Below are positions 22,507 through 30,605 of a DNA stretch of 31,636 nucleotides, in pieces. The position numbers were made by a program, and so were the translations under genes. Under the pieces are notes generated by a model, which saw nothing but the letters and a program-made list of their open reading frames with translations, was not told where the DNA came from and did not search any database. The DNA is from CAIZQW01 sp964459675 (GTDB lineage: Bacteria > Verrucomicrobiota > Kiritimatiellia > RFP12 > UBA1067), in NCBI GenBank assembly GCA_964459675.1, contig CAYWNP010000015.1:1-31636 (forward strand), read 5' to 3'. Numbering within the stretch: the stretch's first letter is position 1; every line of letters begins with the position of its first letter.

Positions 22507-24851
22507 AATGTCTCCTTAACCTCAAGTAACCCCTCTTTCAGGCGTCGCTTGAGTCCCATGCCCTCCGGGATCCGTCCTGCTTCAAGATAGATATCTGCAA
22601 GACCATACGCATACTCCCTGTTTTTCCACTTGGTCAACACGCAAGCCAGTTCTGCCAGCTTAACCGCCTGCGTAAAATCACGCTTAGGTCGGCCATTCGA
22701 CACGAGCCCTTTGGCAAAGAGGAAAATCACATGCGCATCCGTTGGCTTTTTAGAGAGCAGAACCTGATACTGTTGATCCGCCGCTTCGTAATGGCCAGCC
22801 ATCAACGCCGCCTGCGCCAAATCAAGGCGATATTGTTCCTGTTCGGGTGCGCAGCCTGCCGCACGCGCAAAGGCAAGGTAGGCGTTCTCGGCTTCACCCA
22901 GCGCACGCAGACAGTACCCAGCCCCATGATGATATCGAGCTTTCGCAGGCGAGAAGGAGATCAAGCTTTCATAGCAAAGCAGAGAACCTTTGTAGTTTCC
23001 GATGGCAATACGACGGCGGGCCTCCATATCCAAATGATCCATGGTTTGAAAGACAAGTAGATCTTGCTTACAAACACTCATCGCAGCGCGTATAGATGCG
23101 AGAGAGGCATCTCGCTTCCCTTGCATGCCTTCGGCAAGGGAATGAATTGCCAAGCCGCGCGCATCCCGTGCCTCGTTGATGAGCTTCCAAATGTCCACAT
23201 ACAAATCCACATCCATCTGCCCGCCGAGAACCCACGGTGCTTTCGAGTTGCGCCCCTTCTTGCAAGCCAGCGAGACCATATTCTCACCTCGGATGATGCG
23301 AAGAGGCACTTTCCACGATGAATCAGAAGCTTGCCCCGCTCGTTCCTGTACCCACGCCTTCAACCCTTGTGTATCGTAAACCATGCAGGCAAGAGCGGCA
23401 GGCAATGTGATATTCCCTGCCCGAACCCATTCACGGAATGTCGATTTACGCTCAACAAAGGCGGTCAGCACATCCAGCGGAACCTTGAGTTCGCTTCCGC
23501 ATCCCAACAAGACCCAGTCCGCTGCACCCGTGTTCCAGAGTTGCACGCCGGGAAAAACCGAGAGAAACGTGCGGGCTATTTCGGCAAAATTTGCTTCGGA
23601 GAGTCCGCGACCATCAATACGAATCGCCACAACCCCCTCTTCAGCCAAAGCATTTCGATAACTTTGAAGCGCACGGGCCGAGAGCCATTGTCCACTCCCC
23701 GTTACCCAGCAGGGCGGTGGAGCCACAAAGACGATGTCACATGTTCCGCGCAAGCTTCGCACGTCGCCTGACTTAAAACGGGACTGTTCCTCTGGCGTAA
23801 AAAGCGGATTACCCTTCACAAGCGCGGTGCTCGCGCGGGCCTCTGGAGCTACCAGAAGCTCAAGTCCACCCAGTCGAACAAACGTGGCAAGATAAACTCC
23901 TGCCTCTTCTCCAACGAGCAACACCTTCTTTGCCTCTGGGTGAAGCATCAAAGGGGCCAGCGCCGTCATGGTCCTGGAGGCTACAAACCGCTGTTCAAAA
24001 ATAAGCGGCCGCCCATCTAGCGCCCCCACCCAGCCATAATCGGGATCTTGATACTGGGTCACCGTATGTTTGCTCGTATAGTTCACCTTTAAGGGCACCC
24101 CTTGCGCAAAGCCACTGTCCCGACAAGCGAGTCGTGCAAAAAAACCATTTGTGGAGAGCGGATTGTCCCACGTACGAGGCAACACCAAGATTGCAAGGGT
24201 GGCAACTAGAATAAGAGGAAGCGTGGCAGAGAAGATCCAGGCAAAGGAGAAGCTCTTACTCTTTCGCATGACATTGACACCCGACAAGACGGCGAATGCA
24301 ACCGCGCAGAGGCGCAAGAGGGCTTCTGGCGACTGGCCTGTCACGTCAAACAACATTCCCGTTGAAAGAACAGCACCCATGCAGAGGATCAGCTGCGTAC
24401 TCACATTGACTACCGAAGCCCGCAAAGATCTACCCCGGCCCAAAAACATCACGAGCAAGAGAACCAGAGGCAGGGCTACCGTGAGCGAAGCGGTTTTAAC
24501 CAGTTGCACGAGATACATGCCGAGGGAACGATTCGCACTCAGAAGAAAGTGCGTCCACCCATTCTTGAGCCAACGCTCCAACACTAAGAGGAGAATAAGA
24601 TAGAGCGCCATGAGAAGACAGAGCAGGACGAGCAGGAAAGCATTCCAGCCCATCTTCCGACGGGCCAACCATGCCAGGACTGACCCGAGAAGCAAGCCGA
24701 CCGCTAAAGCGACCCACAACGTTGCAGAGGAGTAGATCGTCTGCCCCGCTACTGTCAGCAGGGTCCGAGTGCCTATGGACAATACAACTCCACCCAAGAC
24801 CGCCACGACGATCCCCTGGGCCACCCCGATCTGTTTTTCATATTTCATCAT
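22503..24851 (-). CDS. membrane protein with degenerate spermidine-synthase-like domain and TPRs
   Basis: This is a 782-residue three-part protein. Residues 1-225 hold six or seven membrane helices. Residues 255-490 follow the aminopropyltransferase pattern: DYGWVGALDGRPLIF, then VLLVGEEAGVYLATFVRLGG in place of the S-adenosyl-binding GGGDGG loop, and CDIVFVAPPPCW in place of the catalytic DxxxxD...P segment, so key acidic residues are absent. Residues ~600-770 are TPR helices (KARYHHGAGYCLRALGEAENAY, DLAQAALMAGHYEAADQQY). The layout recalls fused membrane spermidine-synthase-like proteins of PVC bacteria, with probably no polyamine activity. The ATG ATG start is only 3 nt from a heptamer repeat array and has no Shine-Dalgarno. 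It overlaps def by 4 bp. Confidence 0.8.
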   Translation of the reverse strand: MMKYEKQIGVAQGIVVAVLGGVVLSIGTRTLLTVAGQTIYSSATLWVALAVGLLLGSVLAWLARRKMGWNAFLLVLLCLLMALYLILLLVLERWLKNGWTHFLLSANRSLGMYLVQLVKTASLTVALPLVLLLVMFLGRGRSLRASVVNVSTQLILCMGAVLSTGMLFDVTGQSPEALLRLCAVAFAVLSGVNVMRKSKSFSFAWIFSATLPLILVATLAILVLPRTWDNPLSTNGFFARLACRDSGFAQGVPLKVNYTSKHTVTQYQDPDYGWVGALDGRPLIFEQRFVASRTMTALAPLMLHPEAKKVLLVGEEAGVYLATFVRLGGLELLVAPEARASTALVKGNPLFTPEEQSRFKSGDVRSLRGTCDIVFVAPPPCWVTGSGQWLSARALQSYRNALAEEGVVAIRIDGRGLSEANFAEIARTFLSVFPGVQLWNTGAADWVLLGCGSELKVPLDVLTAFVERKSTFREWVRAGNITLPAALACMVYDTQGLKAWVQERAGQASDSSWKVPLRIIRGENMVSLACKKGRNSKAPWVLGGQMDVDLYVDIWKLINEARDARGLAIHSLAEGMQGKRDASLASIRAAMSVCKQDLLVFQTMDHLDMEARRRIAIGNYKGSLLCYESLISFSPAKARYHHGAGYCLRALGEAENAYLAFARAAGCAPEQEQYRLDLAQAALMAGHYEAADQQYQVLLSKKPTDAHVIFLFAKGLVSNGRPKRDFTQAVKLAELACVLTKWKNREYAYGLADIYLEAGRIPEGMGLKRRLKEGLLEVKETL

Positions 24852-24853
24852 AT

Positions 24854-24888
24854 TTCAGGGTTCAGAGTTCGGGGTTCAGGGTTCAGGT
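24854..24888 (+). repeat. heptamer array (TTCAGGG type), five units
   Basis: Five back-to-back 7-bp units close to TTCAGGG fill 24854-24888 exactly. The array begins 3 nt upstream of the start codon of the minus-strand membrane-protein gene. Related units occur at 28177-28197. Confidence 0.8.
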
Positions 24889-24892
24889 GAGC

Positions 24893-24898
24893 ATTGTA
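24893..24898 (-). promoter_or_regulatory. possible -10 box for the membrane-protein/def pair
   Basis: TACAAT on the minus strand, about 42 nt upstream of the ATG. No convincing -35 is seen at 16-18 bp, so this is a weak candidate; read-through from ileS is the alternative. Confidence 0.25.
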
Positions 24899-24936
24899 CG
24901 ATCCTCTCTTACATGCTAACCATCTCGATACCCTAT

Positions 24937-24960
24937 CTCCGTACCTCCGTGTCTCCGTGT
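24937..24960 (+). repeat. octamer array (CTCCGTGT type), three units
   Basis: CTCCGTAC, CTCCGTGT and CTCCGTGT run head to tail between ileS and the membrane-protein gene. The complement matches the CACGGAGG units at 29711-29735, including the adjoining A/T run. Confidence 0.75.
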
Positions 24961-24999
24961 TAAAAAGTTAAACCTTCATTTATTAACCGGGCTTCCCTC

Positions 25000-27900
25000 T
25001 TACTGCTTGGCGATGCTTATAAAAGCCTGATGTCCATTCAAGTCACAAGGTTCAACCTGCAGGGCTTCCGCAAACGACAATGCTTCGCACAGAGTCTCCG
25101 TCTTAATGTACTCCGCATACCTCGTAACAGCGGCAACAAGTTCTGCATCGCCTGCAACCGTGAGCGCGATGCGTTGGATTACCTCAAAATCCGCCTCTTT
25201 GCGCATGTTCTGGATGCGACTGACAAACTCACGCGCCAGTCCCTCCTGCATCAACGCAGGGGTCAACGCGGTATCAAGAGCCACAATGATTTCCCCTTCG
25301 GCCGCAACCACCATGCCCGCCTTCGGCTTACGCTGAATGATCACTTCATCACTCGTGATGGGATTTCCCTCCACGTCGATTACACAACCGACAATTAGAT
25401 CGCGTATCTGCTGAGTTGTAAATTTTTCGATCTGCGCGGCGACCACTTTCATGTTCGCGCCACATTTCGAACCCAATACCTTGAAGTTCGCTTTTACGGT
25501 TACATCCGCTAGCTTGGTCTCGTCCGAGTCATAGCCAATTTCCTTAACATTCAATTCATCTTTGATCAGATCTTCATAACCAACAAAAGCCTTTAGGATT
25601 TCAGCATTTGCAGAAACAATGTAGAACTTTCCTAAAGGTTGCCGCACCTTCAGATCATTTTCTGTCCGAAGTTGGCGTCCCATCTTGACAACAGCCTGCA
25701 CGAACGCCATGCAACGCTCCAGTTCCTGATCCCGCGCAGCGGCATTAGCCGTCGGGAAGTCACAGAGATGTACGGATTCCGGCATGGAGGCACCCTTGAG
25801 ATTGCGATAAATCGCCTCACTGATAAAGGGCGTGAAGGGCGCAGCAACCTTGCTGAGTTGCACCATCACATAGCGCAGGGTACGATAGGCATGCATCTTG
25901 TCGTCATCATTCTGCGACTTCCAAAAACGGCGGCGCGAACGACGGATGTACCAGTTGGTCAAATCTTCGACGAAGTTCACGAAGGGCCGCACCGAACGCT
26001 GTAAATCGTAGTCGTCCATGGCCTCTGTCACCTCGCTGACGAGTGTCTCGAGCGAGGAGACAATCCAACGATCCAACACATTCGTACTCGCGGGAGTCGC
26101 CACTTCCGTCTCATTGAAACCATCCACATTTGCATAGGTTACAAAGAAGCTATAGGCGTTCCACCACGGAATCAGCAAGTCGCGTAGAATTTGTTTCACG
26201 CCAGCTTCTGAGAAGCGCAGATTCTCTGCACGCACCACAGGCGAATATATCATATAGAGGCGCAATGCGTCTGCGCCATAGTCATTCAGCAGGTGGTTCG
26301 GGTCCGGATAGTTCTTTAGCCTCTTGGACATCTTCTTGCCGTCCTCGGCCAAGACTAAGCCATTCACCACCACATTCTTAAAGGGTGACTTATCAAAAAG
26401 GCAGGTCCCCAGTACCATCAGCGTATAGAACCAGCCGCGCGTCTGATCCAGGCCCTCAGCGATAAAGTCAGCCGGGAAGAAATTGCTGACCTCCGACTTC
26501 TGACCTCCGACCTCTGTCCTGAAGGGATAGTGCTGCTGCGCATACGGCATCGAACCGGACTCGAACCAGCAGTCCAGCACTTCCGGGGTACGGCGATAGG
26601 TCTTGCCATTCTGATGAATGACGATCTTGTCCATGAAGTGCTTATGAAGATCCGTCACCTTTTCGCCACTCAAGGCTTCGAGCTCGGCAACCGAGCCCAC
26701 ACAGATCGTATCCTCGGAGTCCTTCTCATTCACCCAGACCGGAATGCAGGAGCCCCAGAAGCGGTTACGGCTGATATTCCAGTCGCGCGCCTCCTTCAGC
26801 CAATTACCAAAACGCTTATCGCCCACGTATGCCGGCATCCAATGGACACTGTCATTGTTTGCAGAGAGCCGGTCATGCAAATCTTCAACACGCACATACC
26901 AGGCCTCGATCGCCCGATAGATCAGCGGCGTATCGGTACGGTCACAGAAGGGATAGCTATGAACAATCGTGGTCTGATGAACCAGTTTTCCTTCCTGCTT
27001 CAAACGGCGAATGAGATCCTTGTCACAATCCTTGCAGAATCGGCCCGCATACTCCGGCAGCTGCTCCGTAAAGTTACACGCCGCATCCAACGGATCCGCG
27101 ATCACGGTGAGTCCATGCTCCTTGCAGACACGGAAGTCATCCTCGCCGTAGGCAGGAGCCATGTGGACAAGACCTGTACCGTCCCCCGTGCTCACAAAAG
27201 CATCATTCAACACACGGAAGGCCCCTTGCTCCGCATACTTTGCAAAGTAGGGAAAGATCGGCTCATACGTCCAGCCCTTGAGCTCCGAACCTTTCACGGT
27301 TGCAATGAGCGTGTACTCTTCGGGCTTCTTGTAATAGGCAACCAGACGGGCCTCGGCTAGCACATAACAGACCTGGCTGGCTGTGTCCCGAACGACGACA
27401 TAATCAATCTCCGGTCCCGCACAGATGGCCAAGTTTTCAGGAAGCGTCCAGGGTGTCGTGGTCCAGATCAACAAGTAGGTGTCCCCATACGCGGCAGGCG
27501 CCCCTGATAGAACCTTGGCGCGCACAGTCACCGCAGGATCTTGCACATCCTTGTAGTTGTTGCCAGCCTCGAAGTTGCTCAGCGGGGTGCTGAGCTTCCA
27601 GCTATAAGGCATGATACGATAGGATTTGTAGACGCGCTTCTGTTCCCACAGCTGCTTGAAGACCCACCAGATGCTCTCCATGAAGTCCGGATCCATGGTC
27701 TTGTAATCGTTGTCGAAATCGACCCAGCGTCCCATCCGTGTGACGGTCTTACGCCACTCCTCCACATACGTGAGGACCATGGAACGGCACTTCTCATTAA
27801 AGATGTCAATGCCCAGCGCGCGGATCTCATGTGCTCCTGTGACCCCCAGAGCCTCCTGCGCAAGGGCTTCGATCGGGAGCCCGTGGCAGTCCCACCCGAA

Positions 27901-28146
27901 ACGGCGTTCAACATGATAGCCACGCATGGTCTGGTAGCGAGGAACGATGTCCTTGATGGTCCCGGCAAGGAGATGGCCATAGTGGGGCAAGCCTGTCGCA
28001 AAAGGGGGGCCATCATAAAAGACATAGTCCCGCTTGGCGCGATTTTTCTCCAAACTTTTCTTGAAGGTCGCATGCGCCTCCCAGAAGGCCAGCATGTCCG
28101 TTTCCATCTGGGGAAAATCCGTCTTATTTGATACCGGTTGAAACAT
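25000..28146 (-). CDS. ileS: isoleucyl-tRNA synthetase, eukaryote-like (type 2)
   Basis: It charges tRNA-Ile. The 1048-residue class Ia enzyme has the HIGH-like motif HYGH (55-58) in GPPFATGLPHYGHLLAGTIKD, which is the wording of type 2 (eukaryote-like, often mupirocin-tolerant) enzymes. Other markers are GWDCHGLPIE, the CP1 editing domain (LIWTTTPWTLPENLA, HMAPAYGEDDF) and KMSK at 605-608. GAGGAG precedes the ATG, and a 7-bp hairpin lies just upstream. Residues ~543-554 (RTEVGGQKSEVS) between HYPF and FFPADF are encoded by five heptamers of a repeat array, an in-frame insert not expected in the family. The gene is followed by the membrane-protein gene after 148 bp of repeats. Confidence 0.97.
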   Translation of the reverse strand: MFQPVSNKTDFPQMETDMLAFWEAHATFKKSLEKNRAKRDYVFYDGPPFATGLPHYGHLLAGTIKDIVPRYQTMRGYHVERRFGWDCHGLPIEALAQEALGVTGAHEIRALGIDIFNEKCRSMVLTYVEEWRKTVTRMGRWVDFDNDYKTMDPDFMESIWWVFKQLWEQKRVYKSYRIMPYSWKLSTPLSNFEAGNNYKDVQDPAVTVRAKVLSGAPAAYGDTYLLIWTTTPWTLPENLAICAGPEIDYVVVRDTASQVCYVLAEARLVAYYKKPEEYTLIATVKGSELKGWTYEPIFPYFAKYAEQGAFRVLNDAFVSTGDGTGLVHMAPAYGEDDFRVCKEHGLTVIADPLDAACNFTEQLPEYAGRFCKDCDKDLIRRLKQEGKLVHQTTIVHSYPFCDRTDTPLIYRAIEAWYVRVEDLHDRLSANNDSVHWMPAYVGDKRFGNWLKEARDWNISRNRFWGSCIPVWVNEKDSEDTICVGSVAELEALSGEKVTDLHKHFMDKIVIHQNGKTYRRTPEVLDCWFESGSMPYAQQHYPFRTEVGGQKSEVSNFFPADFIAEGLDQTRGWFYTLMVLGTCLFDKSPFKNVVVNGLVLAEDGKKMSKRLKNYPDPNHLLNDYGADALRLYMIYSPVVRAENLRFSEAGVKQILRDLLIPWWNAYSFFVTYANVDGFNETEVATPASTNVLDRWIVSSLETLVSEVTEAMDDYDLQRSVRPFVNFVEDLTNWYIRRSRRRFWKSQNDDDKMHAYRTLRYVMVQLSKVAAPFTPFISEAIYRNLKGASMPESVHLCDFPTANAAARDQELERCMAFVQAVVKMGRQLRTENDLKVRQPLGKFYIVSANAEILKAFVGYEDLIKDELNVKEIGYDSDETKLADVTVKANFKVLGSKCGANMKVVAAQIEKFTTQQIRDLIVGCVIDVEGNPITSDEVIIQRKPKAGMVVAAEGEIIVALDTALTPALMQEGLAREFVSRIQNMRKEADFEVIQRIALTVAGDAELVAAVTRYAEYIKTETLCEALSFAEALQVEPCDLNGHQAFISIAKQ
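26486..26520 (-). repeat. heptamer array inside ileS, five units
   Basis: Five head-to-tail 7-bp units (on plus CTGACCT, CCGACTT, CTGACCT and two similar) lie within the ileS coding region and encode residues ~543-554. The period equals that of the intergenic heptamer arrays at 24854 and 28208. Confidence 0.8.
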
Positions 28147-28159
28147 CTCGTACTCCTCG

Positions 28160-28177
28160 CTGGCACCTTAGTGCCAG
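28160..28177. other. hairpin upstream of ileS
   Basis: CTGGCAC and GTGCCAG form a perfect 7-bp stem around a CTTA tetraloop, 13 bp ahead of the ileS ATG and adjoining its Shine-Dalgarno. It has no T-run. It could shape ileS translation, or be the end of the repeat block that follows. Confidence 0.5.
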
Positions 28178-28249
28178 GGTTCAGGGTTCAGGGTTCAGTT
28201 GTTTCCAGTTGAACGTTGGATGTTCAATGTTGGATGTTCGATGTTCAAA
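28177..28249 (+). repeat. two adjacent heptamer arrays between ileS and proA
   Basis: Three GGGTTCA units fill 28177-28197. After 10 bp, six units of the GTTGGAT/GTTCAAT type fill 28208-28249. Each array keeps an exact 7-bp step. Confidence 0.85.
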
Positions 28250-28368
28250 ATCACTCTATTCGTGGTGTTCGCGCCATTCGGATGCTAAGAAATGTCAAAA
28301 CTTTCATGAGTTTGTTATTTTAGTCCATATCCTTTCCCTATGTCAACACGCAATTCAGGCTTTTCGCC

Positions 28369-28398
28369 TTGCGGAAATCCCTAAATAATTGCTATTCT
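28369..28398 (+). promoter_or_regulatory. possible promoter of proA
   Basis: TTGCGG (28369-28374) and TATTCT (28393-28398) are 18 bp apart. The start point would fall about 5 nt before the proA ATG, so the transcript would be nearly leaderless; no Shine-Dalgarno is seen ahead of that ATG. Confidence 0.35.
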
Positions 28399-28408
28399 TT
28401 ATCCCCTC

Positions 28409-29662
28409 ATGACACTACACGACACAATCCGGAAACTGGGAGACCAAGCCTTAGCCGCCTCACGCAAGCTGGTCAACTGTTCAACCTCTAAAAAGAACGC
28501 CATCCTGCTCGCCATGGCGGACGAGCTGCATGCGCAGAGGACGGCCATCAAGGCTGCCAATGACGAAGACGTTCAACAGGCCAAGGCCAGCGCTATGGCC
28601 CCTGCCATGGTTGACCGCCTGACGTTGACCGACGCACGGATTGACGCGATGATCGCAGGCATCCGCGAGGTGGCCCAGCTCCCGGACCCCGTCGGCAAGA
28701 AAATCTGGAAGCGCACGCGGCCAAATGGACTTGTCATCGAAAAGAAACGCGTACCGCTCGGTGTCGTGGGGATTATCTATGAGTCGCGTCCCAATGTGAC
28801 GGCCGATGCAGCCGTGCTCTGCTTCAAGACCTCTAACGCGGTCATCCTGCGCGGCGGTAAAGAGGCGATCCACTCCAACCTGTCGATTGCCAAGGCGCTC
28901 CAGGAGGGCGGCGAGAAGGCCGGACTTCCCAAACATTCCATTCAGCTCATTGAGACCACGGACCGCGACGCGGTGCGTGAACTCGTCCAGATGGATGACC
29001 GCCTCGACGTGGTCATCCCGCGCGGCGGCGAATCGCTGATCCGTGCCGTCGTCGAACATGCGCGCGTGCCGGTATTGAAGCACTACAAGGGCGTCTGCCA
29101 TGTCTTTGTGGATGCCAGCGCAGACCAGGACAGTGCATTGAAAATTATTGAAAACGCGAAATGTCAGCGTCCCAGCGTCTGCAACGCCATGGAAACCTTG
29201 CTGGTTCATCAGGACATCGCATCTGCATTCCTCCCGAAGGTTGCAGCATTTGCCTTGCGTAAAAATGTGACCTTGCACGGATGCAAGCAGACTTGCGCCA
29301 TGATTCACAACTGCGTGCCTGCGACAACGGAGACGTGGACAACCGAATATCTGACACTGGACATGTCGGTCAAGATCGTCAAGGATGTCAAAGACGCCAT
29401 CAAGCACATTAACACGTTTGGCTCGCACCATTCGGACGCGATCATCACAGCGGATAAACGGGCAGCGAAGAAGTTTCTCAAAGAGGTGGACTCCGCAGCG
29501 GTCTATGTCAATGCCTCGACGCGCTTCACGGACGGTGGAGAGTTCGGTATGGGCGCAGAGATGGGTATCAGCACCGATAAGCTCCATGCACGCGGCCCCA
29601 TGGGTCTGGAAGAGCTCACAACCTACAAGTACGTGGTCACTGGCTCAGGTCAGATTCGATAG
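28409..29662 (+). CDS. proA: gamma-glutamyl phosphate reductase
   Basis: It reduces gamma-glutamyl phosphate to the semialdehyde with NADPH, the second step of proline biosynthesis. The 417 residues match the family. Motifs seen are VPLGVVGIIYESRPNVT, NAVILRGGKEA for cofactor binding, the catalytic Cys258 in CQRPSVCNAMETLLVH, and the C-terminal TRFTDGGEFGMGAEMGIST. The coding sequence is GC-richer by eye than the flanking spacers. No proB is adjacent. No Shine-Dalgarno precedes the ATG (TTTATCCCCTC), which suits a nearly leaderless transcript. It diverges from ileS across a repeat-filled spacer. Confidence 0.97.
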   Translation: MTLHDTIRKLGDQALAASRKLVNCSTSKKNAILLAMADELHAQRTAIKAANDEDVQQAKASAMAPAMVDRLTLTDARIDAMIAGIREVAQLPDPVGKKIWKRTRPNGLVIEKKRVPLGVVGIIYESRPNVTADAAVLCFKTSNAVILRGGKEAIHSNLSIAKALQEGGEKAGLPKHSIQLIETTDRDAVRELVQMDDRLDVVIPRGGESLIRAVVEHARVPVLKHYKGVCHVFVDASADQDSALKIIENAKCQRPSVCNAMETLLVHQDIASAFLPKVAAFALRKNVTLHGCKQTCAMIHNCVPATTETWTTEYLTLDMSVKIVKDVKDAIKHINTFGSHHSDAIITADKRAAKKFLKEVDSAAVYVNASTRFTDGGEFGMGAEMGISTDKLHARGPMGLEELTTYKYVVTGSGQIR

Positions 29663-29671
29663 TGGTTTAAC

Positions 29672-29735
29672 CGCAGAGAACGCAAAGAACCCAGAGGATA
29701 ATTTTTTTAACACGGAGGCACGGAGGACACTGAGG
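29672..29735 (+). repeat. nonamer array and CACGGAGG array after proA
   Basis: Three 9-bp units of the CGCAGAGAA type fill 29672-29698. After a T-run, CACGGAGG (29711-29718), CACGGAGG (29719-29726) and CACTGAGG (29728-29735) follow. The second set is the complement of the array at 24937-24960. Confidence 0.75.
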
Positions 29736-29742
29736 AATTGAT

Positions 29743-29772
29743 TTTTGTGTTTTTTGTAGATTTTGTGGTTCC
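29743..29772 (+). repeat. 30-bp AT-rich repeat, left copy beside the rluA-like gene
   Basis: This T-rich 30-mer ends in GATTTTGTGGTTCC. The inverted copy at 30426-30455 differs by one substitution and a one-base shift. The two bracket the rluA-like gene, each 10-12 bp from an end of its coding sequence. Confidence 0.8.
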
Positions 29773-29784
29773 GAACTTTTGAAG

Positions 29785-30414
29785 TTACAGGCAAGCGGTA
29801 AAATCGCCTGGAATCATATTTTCAATCAGGAGCCGCTTCCCGGACGGCAAGGTCAGGTCAATGCCGGTCGAGGTCAACATGAGGCGTGAAAAACCTGCCT
29901 GCAACGCCTTGTCGCCATAGCGGGTGTCACCGACAATCGGATGGCCGATGCTGTACAAGTGAACGCGCAATTGATGGCGGCGCCCGGTCTGCGGATAGAG
30001 CTCGACCCGCGTAAAGCGATCAGAGCGTTTTAAAACGGAAAACCGTGTCTCAGAGGGCTTCCCCTTGATGTCATCCACACCCATCCGGCCTGAACCAAAC
30101 TCCCGAATGGGACGCGTGATGACACCCTGGTCTTCGGCGATGATGCCATGAACTAGCGCCTGATAGGTTTTGTGAACGTCACGATGTTCAAAGGCATTAT
30201 TCAGAAAGCGATGCGCCTCGGGATGAAGCGCATAGAGCATCACACCGCTGACCTCTTTATCCAATCGATGGACTGGCATAACAGGCGTTCCCAATTGAGC
30301 GGAAAGTAGTGCTGACAAGCAAGAGAGATCATCACGCTTTTCCGGAATGGCGGCAACGCCTGCGGGCTTCATCACCGCCACACAGTCCGCATCATGATGG
30401 AGTATTGGAATCAT
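29785..30414 (-). CDS. RluA-family pseudouridine synthase
   Basis: It converts specific uridines of rRNA or tRNA to pseudouridine. The 209-residue protein is a bare catalytic domain without the N-terminal S4 domain of RluC/RluD, similar in size to E. coli RluA. The catalytic Asp52 sits in PVHRLDKEVSGVM; other family segments are AVMKPAGVAAIP, YPQTGRRHQLRVHL and HPIVGDTRYGD. The ATG at 30414 has no strong ribosome site. It is bracketed by an inverted pair of a 30-bp repeat, and convergent with proA. Which site it modifies cannot be read. Confidence 0.92.
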   Translation of the reverse strand: MIPILHHDADCVAVMKPAGVAAIPEKRDDLSCLSALLSAQLGTPVMPVHRLDKEVSGVMLYALHPEAHRFLNNAFEHRDVHKTYQALVHGIIAEDQGVITRPIREFGSGRMGVDDIKGKPSETRFSVLKRSDRFTRVELYPQTGRRHQLRVHLYSIGHPIVGDTRYGDKALQAGFSRLMLTSTGIDLTLPSGKRLLIENMIPGDFTACL

Positions 30415-30425
30415 TTAGGAATAGT

Positions 30426-30455
30426 GGAACCACAAAATCCACAAAAAATCACAAA
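30426..30455 (-). repeat. 30-bp AT-rich repeat, right copy beside the rluA-like gene
   Basis: Reads GGAACCACAAAATCC and on to ATCACAAA on plus, the inverted counterpart of 29743-29772. A third, more diverged copy in the left-hand orientation is at 30606-30634. Confidence 0.8.
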
Positions 30456-30463
30456 TCAGTTTC

Positions 30464-30522
30464 TTTGACAGGATGAACAGGATTAGAAGGATTAAAAAAT
30501 CAAAATCAACAATCCTGTCAAA
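30464..30522. repeat. GACAGGAT nonamer array ending in an 11-bp inverted repeat
   Basis: TTTGACAGGAT (30464-30474) and ATCCTGTCAAA (30512-30522) are a perfect 11-bp inverted repeat. Three 9-bp units of the AACAGGATT type (30467-30493) start inside the left arm. It is followed by an octamer copy and then the third 30-bp AT-rich copy. Confidence 0.75.
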
Positions 30523-30529
30523 AAATCTC

Positions 30530-30555
30530 CTCTGCGCCTCAGCGCCTCAGCGGGA
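30530..30555 (+). repeat. octamer-array repeat, copy 3
   Basis: Same 26-bp unit as at 15861-15886 and 16275-16300, with one difference (CTCAGCGG for CTCTGCGG). It shows that the repeat around the GxxExxY gene also occurs alone, 14 kb away. Confidence 0.8.
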
Positions 30556-30605
30556 AAAGTGCTCCTCCGTTTATTCCAGCCCTGCTGGCGGCGGGCTTGC
30601 CTCTT

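Noticed and set aside
26530..27360. 276-codon open frame antisense to ileS
   Set aside because: It lies wholly within the well-supported ileS and shows no protein-like motifs.
28177..28249. CRISPR array
   Set aside because: Units are 7 bp with no spacers and no cas genes are in the window.
28147..28260. T-box or other riboswitch upstream of ileS
   Set aside because: No T-box sequence, specifier loop or terminator is visible; the spacer is a hairpin and heptamer arrays, and T-boxes are mostly Gram-positive.
28481..29587. 368-codon open frame antisense to proA
   Set aside because: proA is complete with its catalytic motif; the opposite frame is a shadow.
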